From: Pontibacter mangrovi
GTDB taxonomy: Bacteria > Bacteroidota > Bacteroidia > Cytophagales > Hymenobacteraceae
NCBI RefSeq assembly: GCF_006385705.1
Contig: NZ_VFRQ01000004.1
Span: forward strand, 186,001 to 250,000
Reading direction: 5' to 3'
DNA: 64,000 nucleotides
Shown here: positions 1 through 7,653 of the stretch, in pieces
Layout: each line of letters starts with the position of its first letter
Numbering within the stretch: the first letter of the stretch is position 1
Program-made: the position numbers and the translations under genes
The notes under the pieces: model-generated
What the model was told of the DNA's origin: nothing
Seen by the model: the letters and a program-made list of their open reading frames with translations, nothing else
The model's database searches: none

Positions 1-1363
1 TTAGCGCCTCCAGGTTAATGTTGTTATAGGTGCCCGAGCTCATGAGCAGCAGGTTGGCGTTCTGCCAGTTGCGCTCCAGCAGGTGCTGCTGCAGTGCCTC
101 CGAGTCGGTGTATACTTTCAGGTTCGGGTTTTTGAAGGCGGCTTTCAACTCGTCCTCCGTCAGCATCTCCATGCGCTTGTGCTCCAGTGTTTTCGGGCTG
201 AAGAACACGATCGGCTCATCGGCCAGGTCCAGGGCGCCGGCGTACTGCGGAATAAAGCTTTTGTTCAGGCTGCTGAAGGTATGGAGCTCCAGCACCGCCA
301 CCAGCTCTCGCTGCGGGAACTGCTTTTTCACGGCCTCGGTAGTAGCTTTTACCTTGGATGGCGCGTGGGCAAAGTCGCGGTAGATGTTCGCTGTGGCCGA
401 CTCGCCAAGCTTCTGCAGGCGCTTGGCCGCCCCCTTAAAGGTTTTCATGGCCTCGTAGAAATCGTGCGCCTTCACGCCGATCTTCTTGCACACCTCCTTG
501 GCCGCGCTCAGGTTGCGCAGGTTGTGCTCCCCAAAGAGCTGCACCTCTACATCGCCCTCTTTCTTGGTATGCAGGATGGTTTTGCCGTTGCGGATGCTAT
601 GCTCGTGCACGCCGTAGCCGATGTAGGAGATGTCGGCCGGGTTGCGCGGAACGCTCACCAGCTGCACCTGCTCATCGTCCTGGTTGTAGATCAATGTGCC
701 TGCTTTCGGTGTCATCTCGGCAAAGATGCGGAACTGGTCGCGGTACATGTCCGGGTCCGGGAACACGTTGATGTGGTCCCAGCTGATGCCGCTGATCACC
801 CCGATATGGTGGTGGTAAAGGTGGAACTTCGGCACCCGCTTCACTGGGTCCGACAAATACTCATCACCTTCAATGATAATTACCGGCGCATCGTCCGACA
901 GCTTCACCATACGGTCGAAACCCTCCAGCTGCGCGCCCACGGCATAGTCGAACTTACGGCCCAGGTGCTTGAGCACGTGCATGATCATGCTGGTGATGGT
1001 AGTTTTGCCGTGGCTGCCGCCAATCACCACGCGCTGCTTGTCGCGGCTCTGCTCATAGATGAACTCGGGGAAAGAGTAGATCGGGATGTTCAGCTCCTGT
1101 GCGCGCTTCAGTTCCGGGTTGTCGGGGCGGGCGTGCATCCCAAGTATAACGGCATCCGGTCTGGCGTCCAGTTTCTCCGGGAACCAGCCTTCCTGCTCCG
1201 GCAGAATGCCAGCGGCGGCCAGTCGGCTTTTGGCCGGTTCGTAAATCTCGTCATCCGAACCCGTTACTTTCAGGCCCTTGTCGTGCAGGGCTAGCGCCAG
1301 GTTGTGCATGATGCTACCGCCCACGGCGATCAGGTGTATGTACTGAAAATCCTTCTTCTCCAT
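1..1363 (-). CDS. mpl: Mpl-type UDP-N-acetylmuramate:tripeptide ligase (3' end cut by window)
   Basis: Read directly from the reverse strand: an ATG at 1363 opens a frame that stays open to base 1, giving about 454 residues before the window ends. The N-terminus (MEKKDFQYIHLIAVGGSIMH) has the Mur-ligase Rossmann start in the Mpl form (GGSIMHNLA) rather than the GIGGxGM form of MurC. The ATP loop GGSHGKTT is at residues 115-122. Mpl enzymes join recycled L-Ala-gamma-D-Glu-meso-DAP tripeptide to UDP-MurNAc in the cytoplasm, saving peptidoglycan precursors. It is divergent from dnaB with about 200 bp between them. MurC is the alternative; the N-terminal motif argues against it. Confidence 0.85.
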   Translation of the reverse strand, partial: MEKKDFQYIHLIAVGGSIMHNLALALHDKGLKVTGSDDEIYEPAKSRLAAAGILPEQEGWFPEKLDARPDAVILGMHARPDNPELKRAQELNIPIYSFPEFIYEQSRDKQRVVIGGSHGKTTITSMIMHVLKHLGRKFDYAVGAQLEGFDRMVKLSDDAPVIIIEGDEYLSDPVKRVPKFHLYHHHIGVISGISWDHINVFPDPDMYRDQFRIFAEMTPKAGTLIYNQDDEQVQLVSVPRNPADISYIGYGVHEHSIRNGKTILHTKKEGDVEVQLFGEHNLRNLSAAKEVCKKIGVKAHDFYEAMKTFKGAAKRLQKLGESATANIYRDFAHAPSKVKATTEAVKKQFPQRELVAVLELHTFSSLNKSFIPQYAGALDLADEPIVFFSPKTLEHKRMEMLTEDELKAAFKNPNLKVYTDSEALQQHLLERNWQNANLLLMSSGTYNNINLEAL

Positions 1364-1560
1364 ATGCAACAAATGTGTACTCAATCAGACAAAGTTAGAA
1401 GTACTCGCTAAATATAAAATAGCTATACGTTAATATGTGGATACTTTGTGGATATGTGTATATTTATGTGGATATCCTGTGTAAAGCCGCCCTTTGGGCT
1501 GTTGAAATCCCAGTGGGCAATTTTTACGAACATTTTTCGGGTGTGGGATATATAAGGATT

Positions 1561-1568
1561 TATCTTTG
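1561..1568 (+). promoter_or_regulatory. -7 promoter box of dnaB
   Basis: TATCTTTG fits the Bacteroidota -7 consensus TAnnTTTG. Only 5 bases separate it from the ATG at 1574, so that start would be leaderless; the ATG at 1589 has a GGAGGAG stretch at about 1577-1583 that could be its ribosome site. No good -33 TTTG is seen. Confidence 0.55.
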
Positions 1569-1573
1569 TGCTT

Positions 1574-3148
1574 ATGGAGGAGATGAAAATGAACGTGCGG
1601 CCTGCGGGCAACCGCAATGGATGGCAGAAAAAAGCCCCCGTAGTTTCGGAGCTGGGCAAGAAGCCACCGCAGGCGCTGGACCTGGAGGAGGCCGTGTTAG
1701 GCGCTCTGATGCTGGAGAAGGATGCCTTAACCAATGTGATCGACATTCTGCGACCGCAGAGCTTTTACAAGGAGTCGCACCAGCGCATTTTCAAAGCCAT
1801 ACTTTCCCTGTTCGACAAGTCGGAGCCGATCGATATCCTGACGGTGACGCAGGAGCTGCGGGAGCACGGGGAACTGGAGCTGGCAGGCGGCGCTTATTAC
1901 GTAACGCAGCTGACCACCCGCGTTAACTCCGCCGCTAACATCGAGTACCACGCCCGTATCATCACGGAGAACTCCATCAAACGGGATCTAATTTCTATTT
2001 CATCAGAGGTGCTTTCCAGCGCTTTTGAGGATACCACCGACGTTTTCGAGCTGCTCGATAAAACAGAGGCCAAGCTCTACGAGGTTTCGGAATCCAACAT
2101 CCGTAAGAACTTCGACGACATGCGCTCGCTCATGCACCAGGCCATTAAGGAACTGGAGGAGAAGCGTAAGCAGTCGGACGGTCTGACAGGTGTGCCAAGC
2201 GGCCTGACGGCGCTGGACCGCGTTACGTCCGGCTGGCAGAAATCGGACTTGGTCATTCTGGCCGCACGTCCGGCGATGGGTAAAACGGCCTTCGTGCTTT
2301 CTTGTATGCGTAATGCGGCAGTAGACTTTAAAAAGGGTGTGGCCATTTTCTCGTTGGAGATGTCCTCGCTGCAGCTGGTGAATCGTCTGATTTCGTCGGA
2401 GGCGGAGCTGGAGTCGGAGAAGATCAAAAAAGGCAGTCTGGAGGAGTATGAGTGGGCACAGCTCAACCATAAAATCTCTAAACTCACCGAAGCCCCTATC
2501 TTTATCGACGATACGCCGGGTCTTTCCATCCGGGAGCTGCGTACAAAGTGCCGCCGCTTAAAGGCGCAGTTCGATATCCAGATGATCATCATTGACTACC
2601 TGCAGCTGATGAGCGGCAATGCCGACGGCAAGAGCAACGGTAACCGTGAACAGGAAATCGCCTCCATTTCACGGGCGCTGAAGATGCTGGCCAAGGAGCT
2701 GAACGTGCCGGTAATTGCGCTCTCGCAGCTAAGCCGTGCCGTAGAAACGCGCGGTGGCGACAAGCGCCCGCAGCTCTCCGACCTTCGAGAATCCGGCTCG
2801 ATAGAGCAGGACGCCGATATGGTGCTCTTCCTGTATCGCCCGGAGTATTACGGCATCACAGAGGACGAGATGGGTAACCCGACAGCTGGTGTGGGGGAGG
2901 TGATCATCGCCAAGCACCGTAACGGATCGTTGGAAAACGTGCAGTTGAAATTTATCGGAAAGTATACTAAGTTTACAAACCTGGACAATGATTTTGGGGG
3001 AGACGGAATGGGCGGCTTCAATGCACTGCCAAACAGTACCTTCGATACGGAAACGCCGGGAGCCATACGCCTGGGCAGCCGCATGAATGATGGTGGCAGT
3101 GGAGGAGGCTTCCCGACGTCTAACTTTGACGAGGAACCGCCATTCTAA
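1574..3148 (+). CDS. dnaB: Replicative DNA helicase DnaB
   Basis: Hexameric 5'-3' helicase that unwinds DNA at the replication fork and interacts with primase. The N-terminal helical domain occupies roughly residues 35-135. The RecA-like ATPase domain carries Walker A ARPAMGKTA (near residue 231 from this ATG), the Walker B/DYLQLM stretch, the SQLSRAVE(TR) motif and the arginine-rich DLRESGSIEQDAD segment. At about 524 residues it is of normal length; the glycine-rich tail ending in EEPPF is usual in this group. GTG 1568, ATG 1574, ATG 1583 and ATG 1589 are in frame; GTG 1568 overlaps the promoter box and is unlikely. The gene stands alone. Confidence 0.97.
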   Translation: MEEMKMNVRPAGNRNGWQKKAPVVSELGKKPPQALDLEEAVLGALMLEKDALTNVIDILRPQSFYKESHQRIFKAILSLFDKSEPIDILTVTQELREHGELELAGGAYYVTQLTTRVNSAANIEYHARIITENSIKRDLISISSEVLSSAFEDTTDVFELLDKTEAKLYEVSESNIRKNFDDMRSLMHQAIKELEEKRKQSDGLTGVPSGLTALDRVTSGWQKSDLVILAARPAMGKTAFVLSCMRNAAVDFKKGVAIFSLEMSSLQLVNRLISSEAELESEKIKKGSLEEYEWAQLNHKISKLTEAPIFIDDTPGLSIRELRTKCRRLKAQFDIQMIIIDYLQLMSGNADGKSNGNREQEIASISRALKMLAKELNVPVIALSQLSRAVETRGGDKRPQLSDLRESGSIEQDADMVLFLYRPEYYGITEDEMGNPTAGVGEVIIAKHRNGSLENVQLKFIGKYTKFTNLDNDFGGDGMGGFNALPNSTFDTETPGAIRLGSRMNDGGSGGGFPTSNFDEEPPF

Positions 3149-3235
3149 CGTATAAGTTGCCCGACCAGCTTCATGCTAGTTTAAGGCAGAATTGCAGCAA
3201 TACAGCATAAGTATAAACGAATAGCCAAAGGAGGA

Positions 3236-3277
3236 TCAGCCGCTGTGCCACAAGCCAGTGGCTGTTCTGTTTTTAGT
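3236..3277 (+). terminator. Terminator of dnaB
   Basis: CAGCCGCTG and CAGTGGCTG can pair around a short loop, followed by TTCTGTTTTT. The stem contains a mismatch, so it is modest in strength. Confidence 0.5.
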
Positions 3278-3390
3278 GACCTCGCAGCGTCCGAAGGTCC
3301 TGAGAGCGTCTGAGCTATACTTTGGGTATACTTCCGTAGCCGCTGCTTTCTTATACTGGAATGGCTTGGAAAGCTATACTTAAACTTGCT

Positions 3391-3412
3391 GGCGCAAGCG
3401 TCCGCTTGTGCC
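3391..3412. repeat. REP-like 22-bp palindrome, copy 1
   Basis: GGCGCAAGCG, then TC, then CGCTTGTGCC: the arms are complementary except for one G-T position. It is identical to the copies at 40007 and 56046 and lies at the edge of the composite repeat at 3391-3545. Confidence 0.85.
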
Positions 3413-3640
3413 TTTACCTGCCACTGCTTCCTGCAACTGGATACAAGCTATCCTATCTAGCTGCTGCTGATCCACAGTCTAACAAACCTATCTTTCCACC
3501 TCTGGCTTTGGCTCGCTCAAGCCTGCGAGGCCTCCCCGAATAAACTCTCTCAGGCATCGCGCGGTGTGCCTGAAGCTGCCGGGGGCAGTAGATGATTACA
3601 CCTGCGGGAATTCCCCTCCTCGGAGGGGCTGGGGTGGGTT
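3391..3640 (-). repeat. Composite intergenic repeat, copy A, plus GC hairpin
   Basis: The stretch 3149-3892 has no gene. Read on the minus strand, 3545 to 3391 matches 33550-33700 over most of its length (GAGGCCTCG, CTTGAG, CCAAAGCC, AGACTG, AGGATAGCTTGTATC and the REP palindrome occur in the same order). About 70 bp further out lies a CCCCTCC-tc-GGAGGGG hairpin (3613-3628) flanked by the same AAACCCACCCC and GAATTC words as at 33500-33533. The short frames here (for example 3361-3543) are repeat sequence, not genes. Confidence 0.75.
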
Positions 3641-3879
3641 TATAACTCAAATGACAACATCCATGAAACTTACACTTTAGCCTAAGCAATCCTAGATTCC
3701 ACTCCTTACCCCAGGAGAGGCTAAGGGTGGTTAGAGCCGGCACCGATGTGGCTTAGTAAAGTATAAAACCATCCGCTTTATGCAACTCTTTTGGTATTGC
3801 AATTGTGTTGCAAATGAAAGTATAGCCGGGCTGCGTTTTTAAGCTCCTAAATTCTAATTAACTTAAGCCCCTCATTTAT

Positions 3880-3887
3880 TACCTTTG
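3880..3887 (+). promoter_or_regulatory. -7 promoter box of the tandem ligase gene
   Basis: TACCTTTG fits TAnnTTTG exactly and ends 5 bases before the ATG at 3893, the same spacing as at dnaB. It implies a leaderless or nearly leaderless transcript. Confidence 0.55.
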
Positions 3888-3892
3888 CTTCA

Positions 3893-6595
3893 ATGAAAGT
3901 AGGAATCATCTTTGGTGGCCCATCGCGCGAGCGCGAGATCTCGTTTGCAGGTGGCCGTACAGTATACGATAATTTAGATAAGTCTCTTTTCGAGGCCGTT
4001 CCGGTGTTTGTGGATAGCCTGGGCAACTTTATTCTGCTCGACTGGCAGTTCATCTACAAAGGCACCATCCGCGATTTTTACCCGCCGGTGGAGGCTTTGC
4101 CGGAGAGCGAGCACGGCCTGCAGATTTACCTGGAGTCGTTGGGCGAACTGAGCATTGAAGAGCAGGACAAAATTATAGCCAAAGCCGGTAAACGCCTGCA
4201 GCCAAACGAGTTCAAGCAGCATTTCGATTTTGCTTTCCTGGCCCTGCACGGCCCTTACGGCGAGGATGGCAGCATCCAAGGATTGCTGGAGTGGTACCAC
4301 ATCCCGTACTCCGGCTCCGGTATACTTCCGTCGGCCATCGGTATCGATAAGGCGGCGCAGAAGGAGATGCTCAAGCAGCACGGTTTCCCGACGCCGGACT
4401 ACAGAACGATACAGTACGCGGAGTGGAGTGATAAGCAGAACCGCCGTCAGATCTTTGAGCAGCTGAAAGCTGACCTGAGCCTGCCGCTGGTACTAAAAGC
4501 GCCGCACCAGGGATCATCCATTGGGGTTTCCATCATTAAAGAAGATGATTTTGACGCGTTTGAGGCGGGCGTGGAGCGCAGCTTCTTCACCAAAACCATC
4601 TACAAGAGCCAGTGGCTGGCGATGGGCGAGGAAAAGCAGCTGATGAGCATGAAGCAGCTCGTGGATATTCGCGAGGGTATCGGCATGCCGGTAGTGCTGG
4701 AGGATGGGCAAATCATCTATCACCCGGAGGAGCTTTTTAATCACATCAACCATACTTTCAGCAGCACCGCCACCGACAGCCTTACGCTGACAAACGTGGA
4801 ACATGAGCAGCAGGTATTGGTAGAGGCCTTTATTCAGGGCAAGGAATTTTCTTGCATCGTGGTGCAGGACGAGCAGGGCCAGCCGATCGCGCTGCCGCCA
4901 ACAGAGATCGTGAAAGGCAGCGAGGTGTTCGACTACCGCTCCAAATACCTGCCGGGCCTGAGTCGCAAGATCACGCCGATCAACCTGCCAACCGAGCAGA
5001 TCCAAAGTATAAGACAAGCTACCAGCAGGCTCTTCAAGGCCTTTGGCTTTAACGTGTATGCCCGTTTGGATGGCTTTATCACCGACAATGGCGATATCTT
5101 CCTGAACGACCCGAACACGACCTCGGGTATGCTGCCTTCTTCGTTCTTCTTCCATCAGGCGGCTGAGATTGGGCTGAACCCATCGCAGTTCCTGACCTAT
5201 ATCATCCGCACCTCGGTGGCCGAGCGCCTGAAGACTGGGAAGGATACTGTGAAGCTGACACGCTTGCTGCAGCGGTTGGACAAAAGTATCAAAGACGAGC
5301 AGGCGCACCGCCAGGAGAAGATCCGGGTAGGCGTGATCATGGGCGGCTACTCTTCCGAGCGCCACATTTCTGTGGAGTCCGGGCGCAATATTTACGAGAA
5401 GCTGTCGTCTTCTACAAAGTATGAGCCGCTGCCGATCTTCCTGACCGGGAGTAACGAGGCGCACCGCCTGTACTCGATCCCGATCAACATCATGCTGAAG
5501 GATAACGCCGATGACATCAAGGAGAAGGTGTTATACTTTGAGCAGGGCGGAAAGCCGCACCCGGTGCTGGCGCAGATAACAGAGGAGGCCGCAAGTATAA
5601 CTCGCAAGTATACAGGCCGCACTCTGCAGGAGCCGCAGCGCATCACCTATGATCAGCTGAAGAACCTGGTGGACGTGGTGTTCATCGCCCTGCACGGTCG
5701 TCCGGGAGAGGATGGGGCGCTGCAGAAGGAGCTGGAGAAACTGCACATTCCGTACAACGGTTCCGGCATCCGCTCCTCGCAGATCACCATCAACAAGTAT
5801 GAAACCAACGAGATCCTGGCCAAGCACGGCGTGCCGGTGGCGCACCACAAAATGGCCTGGAAAGAGGATTGGCTGCGCGATAAAGAAGCTTTCTACCAGA
5901 GCCTGGAGGCTGAGTTCAGGTATCCGTTCATCGCCAAGCCTGCCGACGACGGCTGCAGCTCCGCGGTGAAGAAGATCAAGAACCGCCAGGAACTGGATGC
6001 CTTCTCTACTCTGATGTTCCGGGAGATGGAGGAGCTGGACACCGAGTGTGCCCGCACCCTGTCGCTGGGCTTCAAGGAGGAGTTTCCGAATAAGGCTGGC
6101 TTCCTGGTAGAGACGCTCATCAGCAGAAACGGTGCGAAGCACTTCCTGGAGATCACGGGAGGTTTGCTGACCAAGTATAGCCCGGATGGCACGGTGAATT
6201 ACGAGGTGTTTGAGGCCTCTGAGGCGCTTGCCGAGGGAGAGGTGCTGAGCCTGGAGGAGAAGTTTTTGGCCGGTGAGGGACAGAACATCACGCCTGCCCG
6301 CTACGCTGCCGACCCGGAGCGCCGCCAGAAAATCTCCGACAAGGTGAAGGAGGATCTGAGGCGCGTGGCCCAGATTCTGAATATTGAAGGGTATGCCCGT
6401 ATTGACGCTTTTGTGCGCGTGCTGGAGAACGACGAGGTGGAGACCATCATCATTGAGGTGAATTCGCTGCCGGGCATGACGCCGGCTACCTGTATCTTCC
6501 ACCAGACGGCCATCAACGGCTACAAACCATACGACTTTATCGACCGCATCCTGAGCTACGGCATAGAGCGCACGAGGATGAAGGCAGAGATATAG
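3893..6595 (+). CDS. Tandem D-alanine--D-alanine ligase-like protein (two ATP-grasp halves)
   Basis: A 900-residue protein made of two Ddl-like halves, about 1-470 and 477-900. Each opens with the Ddl N-terminal signature (VGIIFGGPSREREIS; VGVIMGGYSSERHIS) and contains HGxxGEDG and the IPYxGSG motif. Ddl joins two D-alanines using ATP for the peptidoglycan stem peptide. The halves differ at key sites: half 1 keeps the glycine-rich loop QGSSIGVS but has NDPNTTSG where metal-binding E-V-N-T-x-P-G is expected; half 2 keeps EVNSLPGMT but has DDGCSSAV in the loop. Single Ddl proteins are about 300-350 residues. The PASTA neighbour fits the ddl locus of other Bacteroidota. Whether one or both halves are active is unknown. 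Confidence 0.85.
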   Translation: MKVGIIFGGPSREREISFAGGRTVYDNLDKSLFEAVPVFVDSLGNFILLDWQFIYKGTIRDFYPPVEALPESEHGLQIYLESLGELSIEEQDKIIAKAGKRLQPNEFKQHFDFAFLALHGPYGEDGSIQGLLEWYHIPYSGSGILPSAIGIDKAAQKEMLKQHGFPTPDYRTIQYAEWSDKQNRRQIFEQLKADLSLPLVLKAPHQGSSIGVSIIKEDDFDAFEAGVERSFFTKTIYKSQWLAMGEEKQLMSMKQLVDIREGIGMPVVLEDGQIIYHPEELFNHINHTFSSTATDSLTLTNVEHEQQVLVEAFIQGKEFSCIVVQDEQGQPIALPPTEIVKGSEVFDYRSKYLPGLSRKITPINLPTEQIQSIRQATSRLFKAFGFNVYARLDGFITDNGDIFLNDPNTTSGMLPSSFFFHQAAEIGLNPSQFLTYIIRTSVAERLKTGKDTVKLTRLLQRLDKSIKDEQAHRQEKIRVGVIMGGYSSERHISVESGRNIYEKLSSSTKYEPLPIFLTGSNEAHRLYSIPINIMLKDNADDIKEKVLYFEQGGKPHPVLAQITEEAASITRKYTGRTLQEPQRITYDQLKNLVDVVFIALHGRPGEDGALQKELEKLHIPYNGSGIRSSQITINKYETNEILAKHGVPVAHHKMAWKEDWLRDKEAFYQSLEAEFRYPFIAKPADDGCSSAVKKIKNRQELDAFSTLMFREMEELDTECARTLSLGFKEEFPNKAGFLVETLISRNGAKHFLEITGGLLTKYSPDGTVNYEVFEASEALAEGEVLSLEEKFLAGEGQNITPARYAADPERRQKISDKVKEDLRRVAQILNIEGYARIDAFVRVLENDEVETIIIEVNSLPGMTPATCIFHQTAINGYKPYDFIDRILSYGIERTRMKAEI

Positions 6596-6596
6596 A

Positions 6597-6634
6597 AGTT
6601 AAAAGTTAGAAAGTTAAAAAGTTAGAAAGTTGGG
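6597..6634 (+). repeat. Short tandem AAGTTA/AAGTTAGA phrase
   Basis: Imperfect iterations of AAGTTAGAAAGTTAAA lie just after the stop codon of the ligase. Similar phrases occur after or before other genes near 48015, 49175 and 55965. Confidence 0.5.
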
Positions 6635-6691
6635 TTTAGGCTGAAAACCAAATTCAACAATTTAACAATCAACCATCAGCAATTTAATTGC

Positions 6692-7468
6692 ATGTTTAAA
6701 ACGAATTCATTTTTAGGTGTGATAGGGCACCTTTTGATCATGGGCGTTATTGTGGCGGCCATGATTCTGGGCTTCTTTTACTATTACTTGCCCTCTACCA
6801 CCAATCATGGGGAGAGCATTTCGGTGCCGAAGATAACCGGCATGCAGCTGCAGGACGCCGACCAGCTGTTGGAGGAGCAGAACCTACGCTACTTCATCAA
6901 CGACTCCACTTACAAGCCGGACCAGAAGCCCTTTCAGATCCTGACGCAGGACCCGGCGCCGGGCTCTAAGGTGAAGGAGAACCGCAAGATCTACATCTCG
7001 GTGAACATGAAAAACCCGCCGATGATCAAGATGCCGAAGCTCATAGATGGCTCTGTGAAGAACGCGGAGCTGATCCTCAAAAGCTACGACCTGCGTAAAG
7101 GCAAGATCACCTATGTGCCGGACCTGCAGCAAAACGCTGTGCTGAAGCAGTTTGTGAATGGCCAGGAGGTGAAGCCAGGCGACATGGTGCCGAAGGGATC
7201 TGTGGTGGACCTGCACGTGGGAGACGGCCTGGGCGACACGGAGTTTGAGATGCCAAAAGTGGTAGGCATGCCAGTGGATGAGGCGTCTGTGCTACTGGTA
7301 GGGCAGGGCTTGCAGATTGGCAATGTGTTTTATGTGCAGGGAACCGAGGAGCCGGACGGAACGGTGGTGAAGCAACGCCCTTATGCGGAAGTGGGAGCCA
7401 AGATCCGCGTAGGTGAGCTCGTAGACCTGTGGGTAGCTGGCCAGGAGCCGGTGCAGGGGATAGAGTAA
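6692..7468 (+). CDS. PASTA-domain membrane protein
   Basis: 258 residues: a short cytoplasmic N-terminus, one membrane helix at about 11-32, then three PASTA repeats (about 42-108, 112-178, 186-252) outside the membrane. Each has the usual P-x-hydrophobic-x-G start and a Q-x-P-x-x-G-x-x-V turn (QDPAPGSKV; VKPGDMVPKG; QRPYAEVGAKI). PASTA repeats bind peptidoglycan or muropeptides. There is no kinase domain, as is usual in Bacteroidota. It lies 96 bp after the Ddl-like gene and probably shares its transcript; a role in cell-wall sensing or assembly is inferred from this context. Confidence 0.88.
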   Translation: MFKTNSFLGVIGHLLIMGVIVAAMILGFFYYYLPSTTNHGESISVPKITGMQLQDADQLLEEQNLRYFINDSTYKPDQKPFQILTQDPAPGSKVKENRKIYISVNMKNPPMIKMPKLIDGSVKNAELILKSYDLRKGKITYVPDLQQNAVLKQFVNGQEVKPGDMVPKGSVVDLHVGDGLGDTEFEMPKVVGMPVDEASVLLVGQGLQIGNVFYVQGTEEPDGTVVKQRPYAEVGAKIRVGELVDLWVAGQEPVQGIE

Positions 7469-7482
7469 GCCTTTATAATATA

Positions 7483-7525
7483 AACCGGAAGCGTCTGCCA
7501 GCAATGGCAGGCGCTTCCGGTTTAT
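7483..7525 (+). terminator. Terminator after the PASTA gene
   Basis: A long stem, AACCGGAAGCG.CTGCCA against TGGCAG.CGCTTCCGGTT, closes on a GCAA loop and is followed by TTATACTTG. The weak T-run makes it less certain than the stem suggests. Confidence 0.7.
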
Positions 7526-7653
7526 ACTTGTACGACGGTGGCTTTCGGGGTGGTTTAGGAGGCAAAACTGTAGCGGAAACAGCCCTGCCACAACCTTGTT
7601 GTTTGCATCAGAGTAGCGGAAATACTACCTTTTGCCTTTATTTTATACTTCGG

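Noticed and set aside
83-1294. 403-codon plus-strand frame
   Set aside because: It is the antisense shadow of mpl, which reads in full on the minus strand with conserved Mur-ligase motifs.
3361-3543. 60-codon plus-strand frame
   Set aside because: It is made of composite repeat and REP sequence.
6597-6634. CRISPR-like array
   Set aside because: The repeated unit is 8-16 bases of AT-rich simple sequence without spacers; no cas genes are present.
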